Source: Taudactylus pleione
Taxonomy: Eukaryota > Chordata > Amphibia > Anura > Myobatrachidae
Assembly (NCBI GenBank): GCA_031769625.1
Contig: JAUIMM010000887.1
Span: 136,501 to 200,500 of the forward strand
DNA: 64,000 bases
Reading direction: 5' to 3'
In this document: piece by piece, positions 9,915-19,929 of the stretch
Position numbering within the stretch: position 1 is the stretch's first letter
Layout: each line of letters opens with the position of its first letter
The notes under the pieces: model-generated
What the model was told of the DNA's origin: nothing
Seen by the model: the letters and a program-made list of their open reading frames with translations, nothing else
Databases searched by the model: none
Program-made: the position numbers and the translations under genes

Positions 9915-10630
9915 ATAGAAACTAATAAAAAAGCGCTAATTAGTTCGCAAATACAAGTCACAATAGAAACTAATAAAAATGCGCTAATTAGTTCGCAAAT
10001 ACAAGTTAAAAAATACGCAGCTACAAAAAAAACAAAATTTTAAAACATTTCTGAGTTAGAAAAACAAAGGGTACAAGTGTAAGGCCACCCAAAGTTGCAT
10101 AAAGACAAACATGAACATTTATAAAACAATTAAACAAATGAACTTACCAAGAGATAATATATAAGATTCCGGATCAAAAGGTCTTTGGGGCAGAGCCAAA
10201 AAAAAACCTAAGAGAGATGAAATGATGCCAAAAAAACGTTAGAAAATTCAAAAACAGAAGGAGACACAAATTGAACCAAAGTTAGACTTCCAAAAACTTA
10301 CCAAAACAAGAAACGACAAAAAGAAATCCAACAGAAAAAATGCGAAACGGAAATAAAAAATGCAAATATATAAAAAATAAACTACTTCCACCAACGCAAA
10401 CTCCTAAACCCGCCAACAATCAACTCCAACCAACGTAACCTCCAACAATCAAAAAACGCCACCTCGACTCGAGGCGCCCCAAGCCATAAATAGTGTTTAG
10501 TTTCCTGCACAAATTAAGGAGGGATCATAGGAACGCACAATCAATGATGCGGCCGAAAAATAAGGACGCATGTATAAATACGTCACGAGCCAAACCAAAC
10601 ATTCTGGTGTATTTCTTGTTTTGAGCTCAG
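9915..10630. other. Resumed 48-bp repeat and promoter spacer of the Myb-like gene
   Basis: 9915-9922 is the hAT target duplication. Two copies of the 48-bp unit follow to about 10012. From there to 10560 the DNA is A-rich with no coding signal. It leads to the TATA box at 10573 and the Myb-like gene. Confidence 0.7.
10573..10580 (+). promoter_or_regulatory. TATA box of Harbinger 1 Myb-like gene
   Basis: TATAAATA lies 60 bp upstream of the Met codon at 10633 and just after gcatg, in the right place for the core promoter of the short first exon. Element 2 has the matching TATAAAG at 31926. Confidence 0.65.
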
Positions 10631-10632
10631 AC

Positions 10633-11697
10633 ATGGCTACAGACCAGGGAAACAATGGACAACAGTCTGGCGGTAAGTATTTCAGGCATTTAGACTCAAT
10701 GATTAATTAGAAACATAATATTGTGCAAGTTGTGAAGTTGACAATTCTCCAAATTTACACAAATAGGTGAGGTGGATGACATGGAAGAGGCTGCCGGGCC
10801 CAGTATTCCGGGCAAAGCTGCCAAAAAGAAAAGGCAGCCACAATTCACAAGAAAGGAGATGGAGGTTTTGATTCAGAAGTGTGTGGACATCCTGCCACAG
10901 GCAGACAGGAATATGAGTGCAAGCCAGAAGTGGAGAATGTGGGAAGAGGTAGCCGTTGCTGTCAATAGGGTGGGTGATTATGTCCGTCTAGCCCGGGATG
11001 TCAAACGGCGGTAAGTAAAAACTTGACCACCCTAAAACCAAAACCAAAATAAAATAAAAAATAATGGTTCCTTTTTCACCCACAGATGGCAAGACTTCAA
11101 ATATCGCCTGAAACAAAAAATGTCGGACAGGGCTAGGCATGCAAGGGGGACAGGTGGGGGTCCCACCCCTGTGTCATTGGAGTTAAATGATTTAGAAGAG
11201 CTGGCACAGGGGTGTGTGCAGGCTGTGGAGGTGTTTGGCGTGTCCAACATGGATACGGACATGCCAGACTTTGCGGCTCCTCATGTTGTCCCAGGTAAAT
11301 ATTGTGATGTAACCAACTCTGAAATGTTATTGTGCCAATATGTAGATTGTAATGTTCCTCTTTTCTCATTTTCCCAACAGAGACACAGGCGGATGAGTCT
11401 GCTCCAGAGGGGAGCCTTGGGCGCAGAATTTCTGCTGGCTCTGCAGGGGAGGAACCAGTACATCCGGCTGAGGACCCTGCAGAAGCCAGTCCAGGGCAAT
11501 CCCCCTCACAGGCAGTGTCCCTCCTCACAGAACTCAATTTTAAATTGGATTTCCATACAGAGATTCTGCAGAGGATGGACGCCAGTCTGGTACGGGTGGC
11601 TGAGGCCCTGGAGCAAAATGCTGCGGCCAACGTGACCATTGGTCAGGCCCTGGCGGAAAATACCAGGGCCAACATCCGCATCGCCAATGCCCTGTAG
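10633..11697 (+). CDS. Myb/SANT-like (NAIF1-like) DNA-binding protein of Harbinger 1, four exons
   Basis: This partner protein helps Harbinger transposase reach the nucleus and bind DNA in studied systems (family knowledge). The exons I infer are 10633-10672, 10767-11010, 11086-11294 and 11381-11697, all with GT-AG borders and phases that join in frame. The Myb/SANT-like domain spans exons 2 and 3: FTRKEMEVLIQKCVD, then KWRMWEEVAVAVNRVG, RLARDVKRR and WQDFKYRLKQKM. Exon 3 continues with RGTGGGPTP and an acidic linker (SNMDTDMPDF). Exon 4 ends in a heptad-like helix (LDFHTEILQRMDASL and following) suited to oligomerisation. The stop TAG is at 11695-11697. The same frame stays open beyond it. 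Exon structure and domain order match the element 2 gene at 31980. An AATAAA signal lies at 12054. Confidence 0.85.
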
Positions 11698-11916
11698 CAG
11701 CTCGTTCGCCAGCACATGGTGGAGCCGACCTCCCTTCCTGCCGGAACATCAGGATCCTCCACCTCTGGCACAACATCAGCCAATCCTCAAAATGTGCCTA
11801 GCCCTGTGCCTAGTCCAGAGGCCACAACATCTGCCTCTGGACAGGCCAGCCCGATGACATCCCGGACCCGGTCTGGCGCCCTCCCTCCCCCAGCCAAACG
11901 GGCGAAAAAACGTTGA
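11698..11916 (+). other. In-frame open extension after the TAG stop
   Basis: The reading frame of exon 4 remains open for 72 codons after the TAG and ends in a basic, nuclear-localisation-like tail (PPPAKRAKKR) before TGA at 11914. Element 2 shows the same arrangement, with a stop followed by an open Pro/Ser/Thr-rich frame ending PSRPKRCK. The extension was probably once part of the protein. Either both copies gained separate stops or the product is read through. Confidence 0.65.
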
Positions 11917-12955
11917 CAGCATTGGCTACTTTTCCCACACTCCTTCTGTGCTTGCCTCATATTCCTTTCTGGCCAAAACTTCCCTCTCCTTTCTTGTGAA
12001 TTGTTTTTAATTTTTTGCTTTACGTTTCAAAAATTTTTTTTGTTTGCACAATTAATAAATATTGTGGAATGAACACTGCAAAAAATGTTTGTGTAAAATA
12101 TGTGCATGATTTTTTTTTGGGATAGCAATAAATTAACATCAAATGTACGACTTTGTATTCTGACATTATTGTCCAAATGGGTTACATTTAATCCGGGCCC
12201 ACAAGGCAACAACGTTCAACAACAACATTTTACATGGGGAAAAAAAGGGCTCTTTAAAGAACGTTTAAAATTTTACCTAAAGATGCAAATTCACCTGGCA
12301 AAAACAAAATGGCCCAAAAAACCTAAACATGATGACATTATTGTTACAATAGTCGAAAAACCAAAAAATGAGCCCAAAATAAACCCCCACAAATGTACGC
12401 AAATTGATTGTGTAATCCTGACATTAGCAGCTATGATTTCCACCTGCGTTCGGTTTTGTGCTAACCCAAAAAACTGATTTCCAAACACATACCAAGCCAG
12501 TTTTCAATCCAACACTAATTGATTTTCTGACAAGCCGTGATTAATCGATGCTACATCGTGGAGTGCCGGGACGGAGGAGAAGGCCATCGCCAATGTGGTC
12601 GAGTAATCCAGACTCTAAGCTGTGCGAGCATTTTGAAGGGAAAGAGGATCATCCAGTGACGTATGAGTTGGTACGAACACATTTGACGTTCGCATTTGTT
12701 AATGTATGTACGCCCCAAAAACGCCTCGCCACGCCTGCGTTTTTCCATCTCCTCCCCCGTCAACACCCAAAAACGCCCTGTTCTGTCAATCACATTTGAC
12801 ATGTCACTTCCTGTACGCTATTTGACTAACGAGACAAAAAAAACTCGCAATCTGCCGTACGCACATGCGCAGTGTAACACCGACGCATGCGCTGTGTCAC
12901 AACATTGGAACGCAACGAGCGTACTGCTGTTAACGAACGGCTCTGAATCAGGGCC
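11917..12955. other. Harbinger 1 3' UTR and right terminal region
   Basis: AATAAA at 12054-12059 is a likely polyadenylation signal for the Myb-like gene. From about 12540 to the terminus the DNA resembles other Harbinger ends here, with gcctgcgttt and ctgtcaatcac blocks shared with MITEs and element 2. No further coding frame is supported. Confidence 0.6.
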
Positions 12956-13600
12956 ATAGGCCCGTATTCAATTAGCCGCGAAAAGTCGGAATCCATGAAA
13001 AAGTATCGCCGATTGCGATATTTCGCCAGGCAGAAACTTATCTCCGTATTCAATTGCAAACTCTTTTTGCGTACGCGAAAATGCAATGCAATTTAATAGG
13101 CGAAAAAGATAAGCCTCTGAATCGGTGGAGAAAAAAAGTGCAAAATCATTATTTTGGGGTGCAAAGGTGGGAAACCACTCAGCACCCTTGGGATAGTCCC
13201 CCAAAGGATAACTGCGTCAAAAACACCCCAAAAAAGAATTTTGAAAATGGTGCGATAAAGTGCAAAGTTGGGGTACAAACTTAAAAACTAGCGAAATAGA
13301 CTTTTGGGGGATCTGCAAGTATGGGTGAGGTGTTTTTGTATTGCAGGTGCTTGCTTCAGGTGCGTTTTTTACGTTTTTTTAAACTTTACTTTTGCGACTT
13401 TCAACCATTCTTGCACACATTTTCAAGTCCCCCAAATTCGACAGGAGTACTTATTTTCACAAAAAAAATGCATAATGCTATTCTTCACCACTTGTGCAAA
13501 GACGCTAATTAGAAGAAATTGACGCAACTTAAGTACCCCAAATAGCTTTCTTAGGGCTATTCGGGGGCATGTACATTGATCCTCAATGTTAGTGCATCTT
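12956..13600. other. Repeat-like stretch of unknown family
   Basis: It starts with ggcccgtattcaattagc directly after the Harbinger 1 terminus, a MITE-like beginning, and a related block ccgtattcaattgcaaac recurs at about 13023. I could not find a matching right terminus. No gene is visible. Confidence 0.35.
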
Positions 13601-13605
13601 TTAGG

Positions 13606-14120
13606 GCAGGGATGGGGAACCTCAGGCCCCCGGAATAATTTGGTCTTGCCCTCGGAGCCTTTTTTCTGCTAGCCTCATCTGGAAATCAGGGTGCCTATAA
13701 TGGCACCCTGCGGCCAGAATCTATGCATCCTTATGATGCTTCAGACGGTCACACCGCTGCCCTTACAACATACTTGCCGACATTCAGCTCCCTCCTTCCG
13801 GGAGGGAGCTGAATGCCTGCATTCTGCGGGGGGAGTGGCCGGGCTATGATATCAGTTTGGGGGCGGGGCCAGGGGCATGACCGCATGATCGCGTCATCAT
13901 GGAAACACCCCCTCTTCACAATGCAGAAAAAAAGGCACTGTGAAGCAGGGAGCGGAGCCATGATGACGCGATTCAGCGCGTATCGCATCATCGGGCCCCC
14001 CCCGCTGCGGGGTTTTTTACTAGTAGTCTGGGGCGTTGGCGGGCCTGCCATTCTGGGGGGTCGGGAGCGGCACCTGATATTCGGGAGGCTCCTGACCAAA
14101 TCGGGAGGATAGGCAAGCCT
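13606..14120. mobile_element. Foldback MITE-like sequence
   Basis: It begins near gcagggatggggaacctcag, which resembles hAT-type MITE ends, and from 13768 to 14120 carries acttgcc and ggcaag as opposed ends. Inside is a strong hairpin at 13776-13813 (cattcagctccctc with its complement), and agcatcctcaggatgct lies just after it. Families and borders are uncertain, and there may be two elements side by side. Confidence 0.4.
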
Positions 14121-14219
14121 GCCTTACAGCTCCCCAGAGCATCCTCAGGATGCTCCAGGCATTGCTATAATCACAGGCGATTATGGCCCTGTCCCTGTGT
14201 GACATCACACGGAGGGGGC

Positions 14220-15004
14220 ATGACCTGCACTGGTGTAATGCTTTGGCTGGGGGACCCGGTGAAAGGATTCCCCTGGCTATGGCATTAGCCCCCCTGCTAG
14301 AAAAAGGCCTGTGCTTGTTATGGAAATTACAGGAGACACCTACACTTTTTGCCCCTATTATTTCCAGAACCAGGACTGGATCAGAGCCCAGTGCTGGTTG
14401 TGCTTAATACAGGAGACCCCTACGTCGTTTGTCCCCTGTATTTGGCACATCCAGTACTGGATCTTCAATGCCCAGAGCTGGTTGTTCTTTTGGGGAGGGG
14501 GCCACACCGTTTGTTTCTTTATTTTTACATAGGTTTTCATTTTTTTAAATACAGAAGCACAGATGGATCTCATTGATCCGTCCATGTATCTGTGTTTATT
14601 TTTTTACACACAGATGCATGTATCATGGATCTCCCTGATCCGTGTGTGCATAGTTGTCAGTGAAGTATGTTCATATATCAAACTCATATTGAAAAAGGTG
14701 TTCTATTTGAGATTTCTATTTGCCGTCTTTTGCGGCCGATTTACACTATATTTCGGCCGTTATAACAAATACGAATACTTAGTAAATTTCCAGGTCCTAT
14801 TGATGTCTATGGCAAAAGGCAGCCAAGTTGGGCTAATGGTGTACAATATGTGTCCGAAAACATGTTACCATCCGGGTTTCAGGTGTTCTCGACCGATTTT
14901 TCCTTTTTGAAGTCGGCAGAGTTTAGCCTTTAGTAAATTCCAAATATGCAGTTCACGGCCAATATTGCCTCATTCGATGTCATTCGAGCTTAGTAAATTT
15001 ACCC
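14220..15004 (-). mobile_element. Non-autonomous element, same family as 25779-34738, left-truncated
   Basis: In reverse orientation it matches the element at 25779. The block around ggctgggggacccggtg at 14247 corresponds to the block at about 26390-26420, and the paired cagtgctggttgtg and cccctgtattt blocks also recur. It ends near 15004 at cttagtaaatttaccca, which fits the family terminus read on the other strand. No coding sequence is seen. Confidence 0.55.
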
Positions 15005-15076
15005 ACGTCTATGAATGATGAAGTGCAGACTAAATTATATTGTTGAATTGTGGAGAAGACAAATGAAAGACACACA

Positions 15077-15251
15077 GGGGTATATTTACTAAAGTGAGAG
15101 TTTTTAGAAATGGAGATATTGCCCATAGCAACCAATCAGATTTTACTTAACATTTAACTAGCACCTTCTAAAAGGTAATAGCTAGAATCTGATTGGTTGT
15201 TATGGGCAACATCTCCATTTGTAAAAACTCTCACTTTAGTAAATATACCCC
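15077..15251. mobile_element. 175-bp palindromic MITE, TSD aca
   Basis: Near-perfect inverted repeat with ends GGGGTATATTTACTAAAG and its complement, flanked by aca on both sides (15074-15076 and 15252-15254). The 3-bp duplication points to PIF/Harbinger-type mobilisation. It shares the gcccatagcaaccaatcag block with the MITEs at 36859 and 45621. Confidence 0.85.
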
Positions 15252-15455
15252 ACAGTTTTTGTAATATTTTAATATTCAGAACTTTATATTTCTTTTCTGA
15301 CTTTTTCTGTTTTTATTAAAAACTCGCTGGTACATTATATGGAATATATTTAATTTTAGATGTTTGAATTAAAAGGTACAGTATGTTTTAATCTAGTGCA
15401 CCCAATAGTAACACACTTTTATTGTCTTTGTGCTATGTAATGTAACTTGTACTGT

Positions 15456-16005
15456 GGGGGTCATTCAGACCCGCTCGTGAGCGTCAGTATGCTCACAAGC
15501 GGGTCGATGTTCCCCACTGCGCATGCGCACGATGGAGGGAGCTCCGTCGTGCGCATGCGCGAGACCCGGGGAGCGACGGGCTTTCCATCGCTCCGGGTCT
15601 CACACCAAAGGGGGCGTGCTGTCGATGTTGATTGACAGCACGCCCCCATTTGTGGGCATGCCGGGGGCGTGTCTGCCAGATGGAGGTGTTCCCATGGGAA
15701 CGCCTACCGTCTGAAGCCGGCCCCACTGACATCACTAGTGATGTCAGTGGGAGTGATTTTGGCTCTGATAGAGCCAAAATCACTCCAGGGCTTGTGGCAG
15801 GGAGACCCTACCGCAGGGTCTCCAATGCAAGTCCGATGGTCGCGATGGTCAAGACCATCGCGACCATCTTTTTGGCCGCTCGCATATGCTGTGGGTGGTC
15901 ACCCACAGCTATACGAGCGGCCAGGAGGCCGCTCCATTTTCAGGGAGGAGGGCCCTGATTCAGAGCGAGCGCTCTGGTCAGAGCGTTCAGCTCTGAATCA
16001 GGCCC
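15456..16005 (+). mobile_element. Multi-hairpin Harbinger-type MITE (family A), TSD tgt
   Basis: The ends are gggggtcattcag and ctgaatcaggccc, flanked by tgt on both sides (15453-15455 and 16006-16008). The inside is a chain of eleven separate hairpins with short loops: 15468-15505, 15519-15560, 15561-15601, 15610-15647, 15677-15713, 15721-15751, 15752-15784, 15801-15823, 15835-15868 (16-bp perfect stem), 15874-15922 and 15954-16002. Together they fill most of the element. Related copies are at 21393-21809 (reverse), 59250-59701 and 62458-62660. There is no open frame of interest. Confidence 0.9.
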
Positions 16006-16008
16006 TGT

Positions 16009-16385
16009 GTCCGGTTTTAGCATCCCCTTGGATAGAGTTTGACCTAATTTCTCATATGCACCAAGCTTGGATGTAGATGGCATTGCCCAATAAAAGCCTA
16101 TAGGCTTCTATTCATGACTTCCCCCCTGTGATGGATCCAATCGGATCCCTGCCAGCACTCCCCGCAGCACGTGTCCTTCTGCACATGCGCAGAAAGATAT
16201 TGGAGGGACTTCTGGGTCATAGATAAGTCCCTCACTTGCAAAGGACAAGCTCTTACTGAGAAAGCTGTCCTTTGCATTTTTCATCATGCATAACGTGGGG
16301 GTCCACACGGCCGGACCTGTCTAGGAGGCACTATAGCGGGCGCCATCTTATGGGGGAGGCTATAATGGTGCCGGAGTAGGAGGAA
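16009..16385. other. Probable 5' flank of the Ngaro-like retroelement
   Basis: No gene or repeat terminus is recognised. It may hold the 5' non-coding part of the retroelement that follows, whose terminus I could not define. Confidence 0.3.
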
Positions 16386-17227
16386 TTGGCGTCTGAGTCC
16401 TCCGACTTGGACTCCCTGGGAGGTAATTTGGAGCTGCCAGTGTTGTTATCCCCGGCAGGGACAGGTGAGGTAGCTTCAGTGCCTGCGCGGTGCAGGACTT
16501 ATGTGCAGGTGGTGGACGGTATGCCCACGGGTCTTGAAGGTGGGGGTGTAGCTGGTGCAGGGCTGGTGATAGAGGCTGGCAGGGTGGATGTCAGTGCCGT
16601 TTCCACGCTCTGCGCTTCCCTGGTGTCCGCACTGGTTCCGTTGCTCCCCGCTGGACCAAGTGGGGAGGCGCACTCGAGCCACGCTGCATGGAATCTGTTA
16701 GCGTTAGCTATGAGATTGTCAGCAGTGGTTGCCCCGGCCTTGGCCGGGGTGTTGCAGGGCCAAGCTGGTGATGGTCTTTGGGTTTTTTCTGAGGCTCAGG
16801 GCCTATCTAGACCTGTGTCGGAGGTTTCTTCTTGTGTTCCAGCAGGAGGAGAAGGTGCCAGTTCCAGAATGCAGAGACAAGTCGCTGGTGTGGAGAGTGC
16901 AGTTGCGGAGATGGACGTGCGGTATTGGCGAGTTCTGGTGAATCTTCCGCAGACCATGATTGGGAGGGCAGTTCTTCTGGGAGCAAGCTGGGGGTTGCGC
17001 TGGGGGGTAGTAAACGGAGGCGCTCTGGTAGGGGCTCTGGGGATGCCAGTTTTTCTTCCATTTCCTCGGATTCCTCTTCGAATTTGCGTAAAGGGAGAAA
17101 GGAAGAGGGTAAGAGGAATAAGCATAAACGTCGGTCCTCCTCTAGCAGTTTGTCGGTCACGTCGGAGCTTTTGGATGAGGTGCTGTGTGCTAACATGGCT
17201 GTATTGAGGGGGTGCGCCCCAGGGTGA
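16386..17227 (+). pseudogene. Ngaro-like gag, N-terminal part
   Basis: Two overlapping frames together look like one decayed coding region: an Ala/Val/Gly-rich part, then a basic, serine-rich stretch (NKHKRRSSSSSLSVT) followed by SELLDEVLCANMAVL. The first frame has no ATG at its left edge. No enzyme motif is present. Assignment to gag rests on its place directly upstream of the zinc-finger gag part and on composition. Confidence 0.45.
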
Positions 17228-17414
17228 GGATGCGGATTAAACGGGTACGATTCATTAACATTTTTGCTCTCACGAGCAAGGCAAACAAGGCGTGGGGCGT
17301 GGTGAAGAAAAAAGGTGGGGTGGGGTGGGGTGGGGTTGGAAGCATGCATGTCTTACCATAATTGGCTGAAGGGCATGTACATTTTTGCATCGTGCTATTT
17401 AGAGACGCATCCTG

Positions 17415-17864
17415 ATGAAAGTGATCAGGTATATGTATTTGATACATGAGTTGGTCAGTACAGCGAGGGGTAGCGCGTGGAGGGTGTATGACAAGAAGTT
17501 CCGGCACAAGCAGCATGGGAAAGAAATTATAGATTTTGGTTCAAAGGATGTAGAGGTTTTTGTGGATGTGACTCAGCCGCAACGGTCACAGCAGGAGGCG
17601 GTGACTCCTCGTGCTTATGGCAGTGGTTGGGGAGCATCAGCTGGCGGGTCTAGGGGTGCCACGTCTAGGATTGGACATGGGAAGTGTTTTGCCTTTAATC
17701 ATGGGCTGTACTCCTTGGGAGCAAAATGCCATTTTCTACACTGTTGCATTCGATGTGGGGGGACACACCCCATTAAAGATTGCTCTTGGGTGTCTTGGGG
17801 TGGAGCAGGGGGAAGAGGTGGAGGGACGGCTAGCCGTGGTCCCATGGGTACCCTCCCTAAGTAG
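17415..17864 (+). pseudogene. Ngaro-like gag with Cys/His finger
   Basis: The frame shows SAWRVYDKKFR near its start and then CFAFNHGLYSLGAKCHFLHC followed by IRCGGTHPIKDC. This is the pattern of the Cys/His finger in gag proteins of DIRS and Ngaro elements (C..FN.G.C..G..C.F.H.C..CGG.HP...C). One finger cysteine appears as tyrosine in NHGLY, so the finger is damaged. A glycine-rich tail follows. It sits between the gag N-terminal part and the RT. Confidence 0.65.
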
Positions 17865-18123
17865 AGCCCCCACCACTATTCGCGTGGAGGCAATATCGGT
17901 TGTTGGCTGGATGTTTCTCCGAACAGAGACAATGCTGTTTTCTTGCGCTAAGGGTTTTTGGGATTTCCACTGCATTCAGATTGCTGCCCCTTCACCCGTC
18001 TACTTTCCAACTCATGAGCTTTTGCTTGGAGGATGGGTTTTATTTTTAAAGATGTTTGCATATGGGTTGCTCGATTTCCTGCACCTATTTTGAGAAGTTC
18101 AGCTGCTTTTAACATTGGTGTCT

Positions 18124-18402
18124 GGCTACGGTGTCCCAGGAGGAGGGTACCATGCATTACTTGCATGATTTTTTGCTTGTTGGCCCAGCAGGGACAGATA
18201 GGTGCGTGTACTTTCTAAGAGATGTTGTTGCGCTTTTTTCCTGTTCCGAGGTGCCTTTAGCTTTGGAGAAAACAGAGGGGCCCACTACCAAGCTCTCTTA
18301 TCTAGGCATTGAAATAGATATGGTAGGGGGCCTTTGTAAATTGCTGCCTGATAAAGTACAGTGTTTACACGATGGGATTTTACTGGCGCTGGCGGTGGGG
18401 TA
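18124..18402 (+). pseudogene. Ngaro/DIRS-like reverse transcriptase fragment
   Basis: The recognisable core reads MHYLHDFLLVGPAGTDRC, then VPLALEKTEGPTTKLSYLGI and EIDMVGG. In the family the first motif is YLDDF. Here the first catalytic aspartate is a histidine (YLHDF), so polymerase activity is lost. The EKTEGPT..L.YLGIEID block is typical of DIRS/Ngaro RT next to RNase H. Upstream fingers (17870-18120) are scattered over several frames. Confidence 0.75.
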
Positions 18403-18599
18403 GGTTACTTTATGGCAAGCTCATTCTCTTTTAGGTTTCTTTCATTTTGCTTGTAGGGTGTTTCCATGGGGAGGGTTTTCTGTAGGAATTGGAGCAACTA
18501 ACGACGAAAGCGCGGAGCCCTCACCATTTTTTACGTTTGTCAGGAGAAATTTGTAGGGATTTGGTAGTTTGAGATGTCTTTCTTGATCAGTTTAATGGG

Positions 18600-19109
18600 G
18601 TGTGTATCTGGTCTGCGCCACCAGTGTCGAACATAGTGCTTCAGCGTTTTACCGACATGGCGGGTTCCTCGGGTTTTGGTGACTTTTTGGGAGGGAGTTG
18701 GTACGCCGCGCCATGGCCCAATGAGTGGGTTGTTGAGGTTCTGACTAGAAACCTCCTATTGTTGGAGCTTTTTCCATTTTGGTTGCGCTGGAGCTTTGGG
18801 GGGGACAGGTTGAAAAACAGGTCAGTCGTTTTTTGGTGCGATAGCTTGGGGGTTGTGCAAGCGATTAACAGAGAGAGAGCTTTGTTTTTGCCTGCCATAC
18901 GAGTTATTGCTCAACTTGTACTTCGATGTTTGCAGTTTAATGTTGCCTTTTGCGCATGTCATGTGACTGGGGTTGATAACAGGGTGGCAGATCCATTGTC
19001 GCGATTTGACTGGGCGAGGTTTAGGAGACTTGCCTTTTTCACTAACCCTGTCGGTGAGTTATGCCCCGATTATTTCTGGCAAGTGATACGTCCAGCTTAT
19101 AGGCATTAG
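18600..19109 (+). pseudogene. Ngaro/DIRS-like RNase H
   Basis: An open stretch of 169 residues contains the RNase H landmarks of this group: FTDMAGSSGFGDFLGGSWY, AAPWPNEWV, LLLELFPFWLRWSFGG, VVFWCDSLGVVQAIN and HVTGVDNRVADPLSRFDWAR. The catalytic positions FTD, ELF, WCDS and VDN..AD are visible. It is the best preserved frame of the element, though disconnected from the RT frame. Confidence 0.8.
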
Positions 19110-19929
19110 CCCACCGGTCACTGGGCCCGGGGACTTACAGAGTGTTTCTTTCGTCTTGGGAGCCGTGGAGTCGGTTCTTATTGAGGCAGGGTACCAGAGG
19201 TAAAAGTGATATATCTCGATTCTTGCCTTTGTTTATTGCAGTTACGGGTAAGGGTTATTTCGGTGGCTATTTTGATATGGCAGAATTTTACTTTAGTGTT
19301 TGTGCAGCATGTGGCGATGGTGGTTTGTTCTGAACCGCAGCCTCTCTTTGCATCGGCGCAGGCGATTGCAGGGACTCAGCGAGCAGGGTGCAACATTCAA
19401 GGACTCTCCTTTGTCGTAGTGGTGCATTGGGGTGCATGGTGGTGCTGGAGAGATCGCAGGCATGTTTCAGTGGTCTCGACAGTGGCCTCTGGCATCTCCG
19501 TCCCAATTTTCGCTTGTTCGGAGTCAGTTTTGTGGAGGGTTGTTTGCGGCATTGCACCTGGTTGCTGGGTCGGTTGCCTGCTGATGTTTTGGCCCTAACT
19601 TCTTCGTGTGCCGTTTCTGGCTACTTGTGCGTTGGGATGTTTTCTTGGCCGGAACCCAGGTACTTGGTAGATGGAAAGCTGGTGTTCGCATTGTTACATT
19701 TCGGTCTGCTTTCATCCCAACTTGAGGACTAGCTACTCGTCACTCTGGTGGGGGTCTTGAGGAATTTTTGTTTTGTTTTATCACTGGCTTTAACTGTGGC
19801 TACTGCCGGCCGGTGGACGTTTTGTGTTTTTGCCTCAGGTCAAGTTGGGATTTCCTTTGGCCCACTCTTTCACTTCCCTGTCAGGTGTTAGGCATTAAAT
19901 AGGCTTAGATGCATGTTTATTTGCTAGGT
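19110..19929 (+). pseudogene. Region expected to encode the tyrosine recombinase, not readable
   Basis: Overlapping short frames run from 19142 to 19732 and could be a shattered recombinase, judged by position between RNase H and hydrolase. I cannot point to the R..HxxR..Y residues. The assignment is by context only. Confidence 0.3.

Larger units (their letters stand above)
1..12955 (+). mobile_element. PIF/Harbinger element 1, right part (left end outside window)
   Basis: This is an autonomous-type Harbinger transposon with a transposase fragment on the minus strand at the left edge and a Myb-like gene on the plus strand (10633-11697). The right terminus is read at 12955, where the sequence ends ctctgaatcagggcc, the inverted form of the GGNCCTNATTCAGAG termini seen on Harbinger element 2 and on several MITEs here. 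The left terminus lies outside the window, so the target duplication cannot be checked. A complete hAT element (1082-9914) is inserted between its two divergent genes. Without that insertion about 4.1 kb of Harbinger sequence is visible. The right subterminal part (about 12690-12800) resembles that of element 2 at about 33840-33930. Confidence 0.75.

Noticed and set aside
15447..16076. Overlapping frames of 60-135 residues in the hairpin MITE
   Set aside because: GC-rich palindromes open both strands. Related copies do not keep the frames.
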